Source: Caldifarciminota bacterium (GTDB lineage Bacteria; Hydrothermota; Hydrothermia; B15-G9; WFZT01). From it: 31,538 bases of DNA. Within the stretch, counting starts at the first letter, position 1. Each line of letters starts with the position of its first letter. The DNA lies in NCBI GenBank assembly GCA_026986655.1, contig JALSOD010000228.1, positions 1-31,538 on the forward strand, written 5' to 3'. Below, in pieces: positions 14,041 to 22,124 of this stretch. The translations under genes and the position numbers were made by a program. A model generated the notes under the pieces. The model worked only from the letters and a program-made list of their open reading frames with translations, was not told the origin of the DNA and did not search any database.

Positions 14041-15222
14041 ATGAGCAGTCACATGTATAAGATAGTTATACCGGTTATCATAAGTTTACTTATGATAACC
14101 TCATGCGCTGAGAACAAACCGGTTACCCCAGTGAAAATGGAACCGGTCCCTAAAAAAACTGTAGAAGATCAAAAATTAAAACAAATAAAACAAAAGGAAG
14201 CTGAACTGAAACAAAAAGAGGCAGAACTTCGAGCTCTACAGGAAAAACTGGGTAAAGAGCAAGAAAAACTTGAAATGGAAAAAGCAAAACTCAAAGAGAG
14301 GGAGACTGAATTACAACAAAAAATGGAAGTAACTCCCCCCTTTACGGCAAACCCCAAACCCGGAGAATGCTACGCAGTTGTTTATATTCCACCTAAATAT
14401 AAAACGAAGAAAGTTAAAGTACTCGTTGATGAAGGAGGGGAAAAGATAATTACAAAACCTCCTGTTTACAAATGGGTAGAGAAAAAAGTTCTCGTAAAGG
14501 AAGGAGGGGAGAAAAAAGTTTGTATTCCACCAGTTTATAAAACTATTGATGATTCTGTGCTTTTGAAACCATCATCTGAGAAAATTGTTGTTGTTAAACC
14601 GGCTAAATATAAATGGGTTATTGATTCCATTCTTGTGAAACCAGAGCACACGGTTTGGAAAAGAGGAGAGAGATTCTTACCAGAGGCAATTGAGAAAAAA
14701 TTTGACCCAAATACTGGAGAAATAATGTGTCTTATTAAAGTACCAGCAAAATACAAAATAGTAAAAAAGAGGATAATGATAAGTCCTCCCGTCACTAAAA
14801 GAGTTGAAATTCCTCCAGTATATAAAAAAATCAAGAAAAGAGTCATTATAAAACCCGCTGAAGTAAAAGTGGTAAAAATTCCTCCAGTATATAAAACTGT
14901 TAAGGTAAAAGAACTAATAGAACCTGCGAGTGCCGAGACAGTAAAAATAGAGCCAAAATATAAATGGGTTACTCAAAAAATCCTTGTAAAGCCAGGTAAA
15001 TATGATTGGGTTAGAGTACTTTGTAAAACCAACATGAGCAAGGATAAAATCATTACTCTTCAGAAAGAATTAAAAAGAAGAGGATACTACAAAGGTCCAA
15101 TTGATGGAATTTTTGGTCCTCTAACCTATCAAGCCGTTATAAATTTCCAAAAAGATAATAACTTAGCACGGGGAGCATTGACCTGCGAAACGCTTGAAGT
15201 TCTCAAGATAGGATGTGAGTAG
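14041..15222 (+). CDS. repeat-containing lipoprotein with peptidoglycan-binding domain
   Basis: A 393-residue envelope protein. Lipoprotein signal with lipobox MITSC (Cys22); a Lys/Glu/Gln coiled coil at 43-96 (KQKEAELKQKEAEL...); a run of repeats at 117-325, each containing P-x-Y-K-x-V followed by a strand such as KKVLVK; and a C-terminal peptidoglycan-binding domain at about 335-390 (LQKELKRRGYYKGPIDGIFG, TYQAVINFQ). The tyrosines fall at 120, 143, 166, 190, 238, 261, 284 and 307, a 23-24-residue period with one degenerate unit between 190 and 238. This layout suggests a lipid-anchored spacer that reaches the cell wall. AAGGAGG lies 8 nt before the ATG; Met5 is an alternative start. Function beyond envelope tethering is unknown. 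Confidence 0.85.
   Translation: MSSHMYKIVIPVIISLLMITSCAENKPVTPVKMEPVPKKTVEDQKLKQIKQKEAELKQKEAELRALQEKLGKEQEKLEMEKAKLKERETELQQKMEVTPPFTANPKPGECYAVVYIPPKYKTKKVKVLVDEGGEKIITKPPVYKWVEKKVLVKEGGEKKVCIPPVYKTIDDSVLLKPSSEKIVVVKPAKYKWVIDSILVKPEHTVWKRGERFLPEAIEKKFDPNTGEIMCLIKVPAKYKIVKKRIMISPPVTKRVEIPPVYKKIKKRVIIKPAEVKVVKIPPVYKTVKVKELIEPASAETVKIEPKYKWVTQKILVKPGKYDWVRVLCKTNMSKDKIITLQKELKRRGYYKGPIDGIFGPLTYQAVINFQKDNNLARGALTCETLEVLKIGCE
14389..15015 (+). repeat. 23-codon repeats of the lipoprotein
   Basis: Eight recognisable units (nine counting a degenerate one) of about 69 nt encode P-x-Y-K-x-V-x-K-x-V-L-V-K-P-type beta repeats. Unlike the repeats at 965-1279, they have diverged at the DNA level, so they are old. 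Confidence 0.8.
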
Positions 15223-15265
15223 AATTACAAGGGAGGGGGTGGTTACTATTTCAAGTATTAAATAT

Positions 15266-15271
15266 TATAAT
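15266..15271 (+). promoter_or_regulatory. -10 box of the ABC-UbiX-UbiD-UbiA operon
   Basis: A perfect TATAAT lies 13 nt before the ATG at 15285. The best -35 (TTACTA, 15243-15248, 17 nt away) is poor. The predicted leader is only about 6 nt and there is no Shine-Dalgarno site. Confidence 0.4.
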
Positions 15272-15284
15272 AAAAAACTCACTT

Positions 15285-16220
15285 ATGAGATATTTCTTCA
15301 TTTTTATAGGATTAGTAGGAATAGGCTTTAGTAAAATAACTCCTAATATCCAAATAAAAGTTGGAACACTTCTATCCGGGATTTCTACTATAGACATTAT
15401 TCGTATTGGCAAAGTAACTACACCACTTGATGTTAAAGTTGTAAGATTCAGAAAAACACCTGAAATCATCACTGCTCTTGTAAAAGGAGAAATTGATGTT
15501 GCAGTTATCCCGGCTGAAATGGCGGCCAAATTGTATGAGAGAGGAGTGAGAATAAAAATTATTGCGGCTGATATGTACCAGAATCAGGCTATCCTCTCAA
15601 CTTCAAAAGATATTAATAGTGTGAGTGACTTAAAGGGCAAAAAAGTTGCAGCTCTTCTCTCGTCTGGTACCTACATGACTTTTAAAAGCTATCTCCAGCA
15701 AGCCTACGGTCTGAAAGCTGGAAGAGACTACTTTGTAATAAATGCAGTTCCTGGTGCGTTACCAGAGATTTTGGAAAGAGGAGATGCAGATGCCGTGGTT
15801 GTCTGGGAACCTTTAGTAAGTGTTCTATTGAATCAGGGAGCCCACATTATTGCATCATTTGATCAGCTCTGGAGAAAACTTGGAAACTCTGGAAAACCAG
15901 TAATGCTCATATGGGCAATCTCACCTCATTTCAAAAATGAGAAAATCATTTCGGAATTTGTTAAGCTTAGAGATAGAGCTGCCAATTTCTGGATAATTTA
16001 CCCAGACCAAACCATAAAAATCCTTAAGAACACTTACAGGTTCAAGGAGGGAGTTGCAAAATCTGTATACAAACGTGTATCAATAGTGACAGAAGGGCTC
16101 AACCCGGAATTAATAAAAAACATCAGGGAAGTCTGGAGAATCTCATGGAAAGGTGGTTATTTGGAAAAAAAACCGGGAACAATTCCGGATTCGATTTTTT
16201 ATCTCTCACAGGGTGGATAG
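15285..16220 (+). CDS. ABC transporter substrate-binding protein, NMT1/SsuA-like
   Basis: A 311-residue periplasmic binding protein of the NitT/TauT/SsuA group. A short signal peptide (MRYFFIFIGLVGIGFS) without a lipobox is followed by the two-lobed fold: IQIKVGTLLSG, then ALVKGEIDVAVIPAEMAAKL, the inter-lobe DLKGKKVAALLSSGTYMTF (typical of the family's oxyanion-binding turn), and GDADAVVVWEPLVSVLL. These proteins bind sulfonates, nitrate, pyrimidine precursors or aromatic acids, so the ligand cannot be told from sequence. The gene opens an operon in which the next two genes complete the transporter and the following three are UbiX, UbiD and UbiA. Its last 76 nt overlap the permease gene. Confidence 0.88.
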   Translation: MRYFFIFIGLVGIGFSKITPNIQIKVGTLLSGISTIDIIRIGKVTTPLDVKVVRFRKTPEIITALVKGEIDVAVIPAEMAAKLYERGVRIKIIAADMYQNQAILSTSKDINSVSDLKGKKVAALLSSGTYMTFKSYLQQAYGLKAGRDYFVINAVPGALPEILERGDADAVVVWEPLVSVLLNQGAHIIASFDQLWRKLGNSGKPVMLIWAISPHFKNEKIISEFVKLRDRAANFWIIYPDQTIKILKNTYRFKEGVAKSVYKRVSIVTEGLNPELIKNIREVWRISWKGGYLEKKPGTIPDSIFYLSQGG

Positions 16221-16933
16221 TCCTGCTAACGGGAATTTTTCTGGTATGGATGGTCATATCGCATCTCTTTAGAGGGCTTTTCCCATCTATTCCTTCAACT
16301 CTAAAATTTGCCTTTTCCCAACCCTCTGGATTATATATCAAAGCAATAAAGAGAACTCTCCTCAATTCATCCATAGGCTTTTTCATTGCATTTATCCTCG
16401 CTATAGTGTCAGTGCTCTTATCATTTCTAAATAGCATTGCGAGGAGTTTTTTTAATGCTCTCAATACTTTCATCCAGAGTGTTTCCGTCCTTGTCTGGTC
16501 TATAGTCAGCATCATAATTTTTGGGGTTACAAGTGTAGCTCCTCCCATAATTGTAACAACTTTTGCTGTATATCCAGTTCTCTTATCGAGCAGTCTTGGA
16601 GCAGTCCGAGTCCTTGACCAAAAGTTATTCGAGATCAGCAAGATGCTCGGAGCATCAAGATTACAGGAATTCTTTTACGTTTTACTCCCCGGGAGTATCC
16701 CATACATTGTCAGTGCCTCACGGGCTGCATTTGGAATTGCTTTGAGAATCAGTGTTGTGGCAGAAGCCTTCGGCGCCGCAGGCGGTATAGGCTATCAAAT
16801 TGTTTATAATTATGATCTTGCTCGTGTTCCCGGAGTTTTGACATGGTCCCTCCTTTTGATTATTCTTATGATTGGCATTGATTTTCTCATTTTGAAACCT
16901 CTTGAGAAGTGGACATTGAAATGGAAACTGTAA
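16145..16933 (+). CDS. ABC transporter permease, NitT/TauT type
   Basis: A 262-residue inner-membrane permease with about six hydrophobic segments (starting near residues 21, 75, 112, 135, 185 and 230) and the EAA coupling loop EISKMLGASRLQEFFYVLLPG at 163-183, which contacts the ATPase. The chosen ATG at 16145 has GGAGA 5 nt upstream. It lies 76 nt inside the binding-protein gene, an unusually long overlap, but the first membrane helix begins near residue 21 and the next Met is inside it, so the early start is needed. It overlaps the ATPase start by 13 nt. Confidence 0.9.
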   Translation: MERWLFGKKTGNNSGFDFLSLTGWIVLLTGIFLVWMVISHLFRGLFPSIPSTLKFAFSQPSGLYIKAIKRTLLNSSIGFFIAFILAIVSVLLSFLNSIARSFFNALNTFIQSVSVLVWSIVSIIIFGVTSVAPPIIVTTFAVYPVLLSSSLGAVRVLDQKLFEISKMLGASRLQEFFYVLLPGSIPYIVSASRAAFGIALRISVVAEAFGAAGGIGYQIVYNYDLARVPGVLTWSLLLIILMIGIDFLILKPLEKWTLKWKL

Positions 16934-17619
16934 TAGAGGCGGTGAACATAAAGAAATCCTACAATGGACTTAAGGTCTTAAAGCAGGTGTCGATAAAATT
17001 GGAAAAGGGAGAAGTCGTCGCAATTGCCGGTCCAAACGGATGCGGCAAAACGACTTTCTTAAAAATTTTGTCTGGAATAGAAAATCCAGACAGTGGCAAG
17101 CTCTATGTGAGAGGCAAAATCAGCCTTATTCCTCAGGATAATTTGCTTTTCCCCTGGTTCAACGTCAGGAAAAATATCTCACTCGGCCTGAAGTTTAAAG
17201 GGGTGAAAAAAGAAATTCAGGAGTCTAAGGTAAAAGAGATCTCTGAAAAGTTAGGGATTACATCGTATCTTAAGGAATACCCACTCAGATTAAGTGGAGG
17301 AACGGCGAAAAAAGTTGCAATAGCAAGAGCACTTGTACTTGATCCTGATATACTTTTGCTCGATGAGCCCTTCGCAGGCCTTGATATAGAATCTGTTGCC
17401 ACTTTAAAAAACAGTATATTGATGTTAAAAAAATCCGGCATATCCATGATAATTGTTTCTCACCAACTTGATGAACTAATTGAAATGGCAGACAGAATTT
17501 ACTTTTTTAGTCACCGACCGGCGACTGTAAAAAGGGCTGTGGACGTCGGTGGATTGAGTCTCGCAGAGGGTAAAAAACTTGTCAGCGCATTACTTGAAGG
17601 AGAAGGAATGTGGAATTAG
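16921..17619 (+). CDS. ABC transporter ATP-binding protein, SsuB/TauB type
   Basis: A 232-residue ATPase. Walker A GPNGCGKTT (37-45), Q-loop Gln72 (IPQDNLLFPW), signature LSGGTAKKVAIARAL (124-138), Walker B LLLDEPFAGLD and H-loop VSHQ (His181). DNLLFPW is characteristic of the nitrate/taurine/sulfonate importer group and agrees with the neighbouring binding protein and permease. A GTG at 16909 would add four residues; I prefer the ATG at 16921 since neither has a good ribosome site. It overlaps the permease by 13 nt and UbiX by 10 nt, so transporter and UbiX are translationally linked. Confidence 0.92.
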   Translation: METVIEAVNIKKSYNGLKVLKQVSIKLEKGEVVAIAGPNGCGKTTFLKILSGIENPDSGKLYVRGKISLIPQDNLLFPWFNVRKNISLGLKFKGVKKEIQESKVKEISEKLGITSYLKEYPLRLSGGTAKKVAIARALVLDPDILLLDEPFAGLDIESVATLKNSILMLKKSGISMIIVSHQLDELIEMADRIYFFSHRPATVKRAVDVGGLSLAEGKKLVSALLEGEGMWN

Positions 17620-18170
17620 TAATAGCTGTGACAGGTGCAAGTGGTGCTATTCTTGGAGTTAAATTTGTCGAGAGAAGTCACAAGCTTGGTATTAAAATTA
17701 ATCTTATATTCAGTGAATGGGGAGAGAAAACACTGAGGGCAGAATCGGGAGAATTTCCCCAGAATATAGTTAAAGATGGAGTTAAACTCTTCGACAACAA
17801 CGATCTTCTTGCTCCGTTCTCGAGTGGCTCATATCCGTTTGACGGTATGGTAATTATTCCATGTTCCATGAATACACTTTCAAAAATTGCCTACGGTGCA
17901 GCGGATGATTTGATAACAAGAACAGCTTCCGTTGCTCTAAAGGAGCGAAGAAAACTAATTTTAGTGACGAGGGAAACCCCACTGAGTCTCATTCATCTTG
18001 AAAACATGGTCAAGGTTACACGGGCCGGGGCTGTAATTCTTCCACCTGTACTCACTTTTTATCATTTCCCCAAGACGATTGACGACATGGTTGATTACGT
18101 TATTGGAAAAGTTCTCGATCAATTTAACGTAAAACACGATTTATTCAAAAGATGGAATAAGAGGAGATAG
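17610..18170 (+). CDS. ubiX: flavin prenyltransferase (UbiX/MqnM type)
   Basis: A 186-residue enzyme that makes prenylated FMN from dimethylallyl phosphate and FMNH2 for UbiD-type decarboxylases. FMN-binding VTGASGA (7-13), PCSMNTLSKIAYGAADDLITR, VTRETPLSLIHLENM and the C-terminal PKTIDDMVDYVIGKVLDQF are all family hallmarks, and the length is normal. The start is GTG at 17610 with AAGGAGAAGG just upstream, 10 nt inside the ATPase gene. UbiD follows after 4 nt, as expected for the partner that uses its product. Confidence 0.96.
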   Translation: MELVIAVTGASGAILGVKFVERSHKLGIKINLIFSEWGEKTLRAESGEFPQNIVKDGVKLFDNNDLLAPFSSGSYPFDGMVIIPCSMNTLSKIAYGAADDLITRTASVALKERRKLILVTRETPLSLIHLENMVKVTRAGAVILPPVLTFYHFPKTIDDMVDYVIGKVLDQFNVKHDLFKRWNKRR

Positions 18171-18174
18171 AGCT

Positions 18175-19614
18175 ATGGCTTTAAAAGATTTGAGAGAGTA
18201 TCTCGATTTGCTTGAAACCAATTCATGCCTGAAAAAAGTGAGTTATGAGGTAAGTCCAATTCTTGAAATCCCTGAAATATTGAGACGAGTGATGTACAAA
18301 AAAGGTCCTGCTGTGGTCTTTGAAAACGTGAAAGATTATCCGGGCTGGAGCGTTGCCGGTAACCTCTTCTGCTCCACCGAAATCCTGAAAAAAGCTTATG
18401 GTGTCAAGAAATTAGAAGAAATAGGTGAGCGACTTATAAAACCAGCCCTTGAGCCACCATCTACGAATCTAACTGGTAAAATAAAGGCTCTCGGAGAAGT
18501 GATAGGATTTGGAAGATACACCCCTAAGAAGGTAAGGAAAGGTCCTGTATTTGAGCAGGAAATGAATGACTCCAATTTGCTTCAATTTCCTGCGTTCAAA
18601 AGCTGGCCTGAAGATGGAGGTACATATTTCACTTATCCACTTGTTCTTACACAGGATCCGGAGAGAAAAATTACGAATATAGGTGTTTACAGGGTTATGA
18701 TTCTTGATGAAAAGCGTGGTGTGATTCACTGGCAGCTGCATAAAAGAGGGAAAATGGCCTTTGATAAGTCACGTGAGATGGGTAAGAGAATGAAGGTTGC
18801 TATTATCCTTGGTGGTGACCCGGGCTTGCTCCTTACAGGTGCATCTCCGGTACCATTTCCTTTTGACAAACTTCTATTTGCGGGAATCATAAGGGGAGAA
18901 GGGATCGAAGTGGTAGAAATCGACGGTCTCCCAATTCCGGCAAGGGCGGAGGCCGTACTCATCGGTTACGTTGATCCGCAAGATCTTCACCCTGAAGGTC
19001 CTTTTGGAGACCATTTCGGGTATTACGATGCACCGAAAGACCTTTACCCTGTCTTCCATCTTGAAAAGGTTTTCATGCGAAAACACCCTATTTACTTTGG
19101 TTCAGTGGTAGGACTTCCTCCGCTTGAGGATGCTGTCATTGGCAAGGCCATAGAGAGAATATTTTTACCCATTTTGAGAATGCTCTTCCCGGAAGTAAAG
19201 GAGGTAAATCTTCCAGAATACGGGATGTTCCATGGTCTCGCAATTGTGTCTATTAAGAAAAGATATCCCGGGCACGCTAAAAAAGTTATGATGGGTTTAT
19301 GGGGAACAGGACAATTCTCACTTACTAAAACGATCATTGTTGTGGACGAGGATGTTGATCCAAACAACCTGAACGACGTAATCTTCGCAGTTTCGGCCAA
19401 TGTGGATCCCCAGAGAGACGTAATGATTCTACCGAACACACATGCAGACGTTCTTGATCCATCGACGAAATTTGCAGGATTTGGAAGTAAAATGGGAATA
19501 GATGCAACTCGGAAATTCCGGGAGGAAGCTGGCAAAGATTGGCCTAAGATGGTGGAGACGGATGAAGAAACGAAAAGGCGAATCGATGAGATATGGGAAA
19601 AACTCGGCATCTAA
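18175..19614 (+). CDS. ubiD: UbiD-family prenyl-FMN-dependent decarboxylase (MqnL type)
   Basis: A 479-residue decarboxylase that removes the aromatic carboxylate of a quinone precursor (hydroxybenzoate type for ubiquinone, dihydroxy-naphthoate type in the futalosine menaquinone route). Family landmarks: GVYRVMILD with Arg173, the acidic active-site stretch from ARAEAVLIGYVDP (Glu259) to PEGPFGDHFGYYD (Glu274, Asp279), and KFAGFGSKMGIDAT near the C-terminus. GAGGAG is about 8 nt before the ATG. Flanked by UbiX and a UbiA prenyltransferase, it is most simply MqnL; other aromatic acid decarboxylases of the family remain possible. Confidence 0.94.
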   Translation: MALKDLREYLDLLETNSCLKKVSYEVSPILEIPEILRRVMYKKGPAVVFENVKDYPGWSVAGNLFCSTEILKKAYGVKKLEEIGERLIKPALEPPSTNLTGKIKALGEVIGFGRYTPKKVRKGPVFEQEMNDSNLLQFPAFKSWPEDGGTYFTYPLVLTQDPERKITNIGVYRVMILDEKRGVIHWQLHKRGKMAFDKSREMGKRMKVAIILGGDPGLLLTGASPVPFPFDKLLFAGIIRGEGIEVVEIDGLPIPARAEAVLIGYVDPQDLHPEGPFGDHFGYYDAPKDLYPVFHLEKVFMRKHPIYFGSVVGLPPLEDAVIGKAIERIFLPILRMLFPEVKEVNLPEYGMFHGLAIVSIKKRYPGHAKKVMMGLWGTGQFSLTKTIIVVDEDVDPNNLNDVIFAVSANVDPQRDVMILPNTHADVLDPSTKFAGFGSKMGIDATRKFREEAGKDWPKMVETDEETKRRIDEIWEKLGI

Positions 19615-20524
19615 CATCTCCTGGGATCCAGGAGAAACCCAAAAAGGAAAATTTAACGGAATTCTTCGACTACTGCGGATAGAACATACACTTTTTTCTT
19701 TACCATTTGCATACATGGGAGCATTTCTAAGTGGAGTTCCAACCCTGAGAGAGCTACTCTGGATTACAATTGCAGTATTTTCACTGAGGTCTGCTGCAAT
19801 GGCTTTTAACAACATCGCAGACCTCGGAATTGACCGCCTAAATCCCAGAAGTTCAAAAAGGCCACTCGTAATTGGAAGTATTAGTCTAAAATCGGCCTGG
19901 GCTATTGTGATACTCGGTTCACTACTCTATTTCTTCTCAGCCTATGAATTGAACCTTCCAAGCTTCATCATGAGTCCAATCCCCATTCTTCTTGCCCTGA
20001 GTTACCCATACGCCAAAAGAATTCATCCCTGGCCACATGTGCATCTTGGACTTGTACTTGCCCTTGTTGTACTCGGTGGAAGTTTTGGCGTTCTCGGCGA
20101 TAAGTATTCTAATATTTTGACGATCTTCTCAAAAGTCCCTTGGGTTTTTATGATCTCGGTCGTCCTATGGGTTGCGGGATTCGACATCATTTACAGCATT
20201 ATGGACATAGATTTTGACAGAAAATTAGGACTCGGTAGTGTTCCTGCCAGATTCGGTGTAAAATCTGCAAAAACGCTCTCTCTTACTTTCCACGTTATCA
20301 TGTTTTTTCTGCTCCTCCTGGGAATTCAAGAGTTCCATCTGGGAATTTTCGCCTATCTGACAGTACTTATTGCGGCAATATTAACATTTTATGGTCATTT
20401 TAAGGTGTTCAAAAGTCTGGAAAACATTAAATTGTTCTTCAATCTAAACCTTGTCATTGGCCTCATCATATCCTTAGGAGTCATTTTAGGGAGATTAACT
20501 CCTTATTTTCACATATTGGGATAA
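19562..20524 (+). CDS. ubiA: UbiA-family prenyltransferase (MqnP-like)
   Basis: A membrane prenyltransferase of about 320 residues that attaches a polyprenyl chain to an aromatic acid or naphthoate. First Asp motif NNIADLGID (83-91 from this start) followed by RPLVIGSI; second Asp motif DIIYSIMDIDFDR (208-220). About eight membrane helices follow RIEHTLFSLPFAYMGAF. The start is uncertain: the ATG at 19562 has GGAG 4 nt upstream and lies 53 nt inside ubiD; ATGs at 19502 and 19586 are in the same frame. No start codon exists between the ubiD stop and the first helix, so an overlap with ubiD is unavoidable. Its 3' end overlaps the convergent gene by 30 nt. Confidence 0.9.
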   Translation: MKKRKGESMRYGKNSASNISWDPGETQKGKFNGILRLLRIEHTLFSLPFAYMGAFLSGVPTLRELLWITIAVFSLRSAAMAFNNIADLGIDRLNPRSSKRPLVIGSISLKSAWAIVILGSLLYFFSAYELNLPSFIMSPIPILLALSYPYAKRIHPWPHVHLGLVLALVVLGGSFGVLGDKYSNILTIFSKVPWVFMISVVLWVAGFDIIYSIMDIDFDRKLGLGSVPARFGVKSAKTLSLTFHVIMFFLLLLGIQEFHLGIFAYLTVLIAAILTFYGHFKVFKSLENIKLFFNLNLVIGLIISLGVILGRLTPYFHILG

Positions 20525-21001
20525 AATAGCGATTATACTTTCTGGGTTTCTCACGCTTAGAACTATGGATTTCCCCTTTTTTAGATTGATCTTGATCCCC
20601 TGGTCACCGACAATTGTGTACGCTTTCCATCCAATTCCAAAATGTATGCCGAATCCATACTTAAAAGCATTAAGTCCAATCAACTCTACACTCTCTATCT
20701 CATCAAACCTTATTCTCTTAAAACTAAACATAAATGGTTTCATTCTGAAATAAAAACCATCGTCCCTGATTCCAATCTCGAGAGAAGTTTTAGACATTAA
20801 AAATGAGACGATTAGCCATACAGCGAAAACAATTAACAAAGGCAACAAAACCTCACCTCGATTTTTCATTCCTGACGGCTTGAAATACGGTAATGTAACA
20901 AAGATGGTGACTATCGCGAAAATTATCATAACGAGTCTATAAATTCCCGTCCCCCTCATTCTCTGAGTTTCGGAATAAAGAAAACCTTTAGGGAAATTCA
21001 A
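20495..21001 (-). CDS. small membrane protein with PH-like C-terminal domain
   Basis: A 168-residue protein with two membrane helices at about 19-38 and 50-69, then a soluble beta-rich domain containing FSFKRIRFDEIESVELIG and GWKAYTIVGDQGIKINLKKGKSIVLSV, ending in a helix that begins NPESIIAIL. This layout matches bacterial PH-like membrane proteins (DUF6141-like, from memory); function unknown. The start is TTG at 21001, supported by AAAGGAGG 6 nt upstream and by a 4-nt TTGA overlap with the acetyltransferase stop. It ends convergently, 30 nt inside the UbiA gene. Confidence 0.8.
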   Translation of the reverse strand: MNFPKGFLYSETQRMRGTGIYRLVMIIFAIVTIFVTLPYFKPSGMKNRGEVLLPLLIVFAVWLIVSFLMSKTSLEIGIRDDGFYFRMKPFMFSFKRIRFDEIESVELIGLNAFKYGFGIHFGIGWKAYTIVGDQGIKINLKKGKSIVLSVRNPESIIAILSQYVKIRS

Positions 21002-21492
21002 TTTCTTTCCTCCTTTGAGTTTTTAGAACATGGTGCCTCGTACTGATAAATGATAGCGTCTTCAAAGTCCCCCGGATAATACCCTTTGATCACTCCAATC
21101 TCTACAAAGCCCTCACTCTCATACAATCTTCTTGCAGGCAAATTCGATCTCCTCACTTCGAGAGTTAAAAATCTTATCCCACGCTCTTTAGCTTTCTCTT
21201 TTGCAAATCTTATCATAAATCTGCCCAATCCCATTCTTCTATAATCAGGATGAACCGTTATATTTGCAACGTGGAGAGATTTGCCGTAATCCCATAAAAC
21301 AATGTAACCAACAATTTTATCTTCTAAGAATAGCACATAGGAAAGAGAGAAAGGATTTCTTATCTCGGCATAAAATCCAAATTTACTCCACGGAGCCTTA
21401 TAGCTTATCTTCTCAATTTCGTGTACCTTATCAACATATTCATCCACCAGTGGGATAAGTCTTATCAGTTTCTCCAAATTTTTCCTCGGCAT
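20998..21492 (-). CDS. rimI: GNAT acetyltransferase, RimI-like
   Basis: A 164-residue N-acetyltransferase. The acetyl-CoA motif is NITVHPDYRRMGLGRFM (77-93, RRMGLG), and LEVRRSNLPARRLYESEGF with IGVIKGYYPGDFEDAIIY is the RimI/Ard1 signature. RimI acetylates protein N-termini, classically ribosomal protein S18. It follows tsaB, a frequent pairing in bacteria. The ATG at 21492 places its start 53 nt inside tsaB; a TTG at 21477 with GAGG 6 nt upstream is a plausible alternative that trims five residues. Confidence 0.9.
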   Translation of the reverse strand: MPRKNLEKLIRLIPLVDEYVDKVHEIEKISYKAPWSKFGFYAEIRNPFSLSYVLFLEDKIVGYIVLWDYGKSLHVANITVHPDYRRMGLGRFMIRFAKEKAKERGIRFLTLEVRRSNLPARRLYESEGFVEIGVIKGYYPGDFEDAIIYQYEAPCSKNSKEERN

Positions 21493-22123
21493 CCGTTATT
21501 CTCATGTAAAAAGGCTCAAGTAGTGTAACATCATCTGCACCGGATTTAAGATACTTCTCCAGACCCAGTTTTGCAATAGTTAATGAGGATGGGAACCTTT
21601 TCCGAAACAGAGTCTCATTTTTAAAATACTCCACTCCTTTTCCGGCGCCAATGATAAGAGTTTTGTTGTGAATTTTGATTTTCTCCGGGAGGATAATGGA
21701 GTAATCCGTCACCCTTTCAATTTTTTTGTTCTTACAAACGTAGGTAGCGGTATAAACCTGCCCCTTCTGCGCATCAATCACCGGTATAACTTTTAGACCA
21801 TCCAAGCAAAAAGGGGCTTCATGGGCAAGAGCATCGAGTGTATTTACCCCAACAACCGGGATTTTATGAACAAATTCAATGGCTTTAACAAAAGAGAGAC
21901 CCACTCTCAGAGCGGTGAAATATCCAGGACCAATGGATACTGCCATCAGGTCAATGTCTACAAAACCGACTTTCAGCACCTCAAAAATGTTTTCAAGGAG
22001 AATATTAATCCTTTCCGAATGGGTAAACGGTGTGTATGAGATGACTTCATACACTGGTTGGGTGTCCCCAATTATTGCGAGGGAAGTTGATTCAGTAGAT
22101 GTTTCTACCCCAAGAACCAGCAA
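21440..22123 (-). CDS. tsaB: tRNA t6A modification protein TsaB
   Basis: A 227-residue ASKHA-fold protein that partners TsaD in making N6-threonylcarbamoyladenosine in tRNA. Motifs: GVETSTESTSLAI (5-17), a THSERIN helix, DLMAVSIGPGYFTALRVGLSFVKAI (58-82), IPVVGVNTLDALA, and PVIDAQKGQVYTATY. Length and pattern are normal for TsaB. The start is TTG at 22123, one base past the SAM synthetase stop, with no good Shine-Dalgarno site, so it relies on coupling. TsaD, TsaC and TsaE are not in this window. Confidence 0.93.
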   Translation of the reverse strand: MLVLGVETSTESTSLAIIGDTQPVYEVISYTPFTHSERINILLENIFEVLKVGFVDIDLMAVSIGPGYFTALRVGLSFVKAIEFVHKIPVVGVNTLDALAHEAPFCLDGLKVIPVIDAQKGQVYTATYVCKNKKIERVTDYSIILPEKIKIHNKTLIIGAGKGVEYFKNETLFRKRFPSSLTIAKLGLEKYLKSGADDVTLLEPFYMRITDAEEKFGETDKTYPTGG

Positions 22124-22124
22124 T

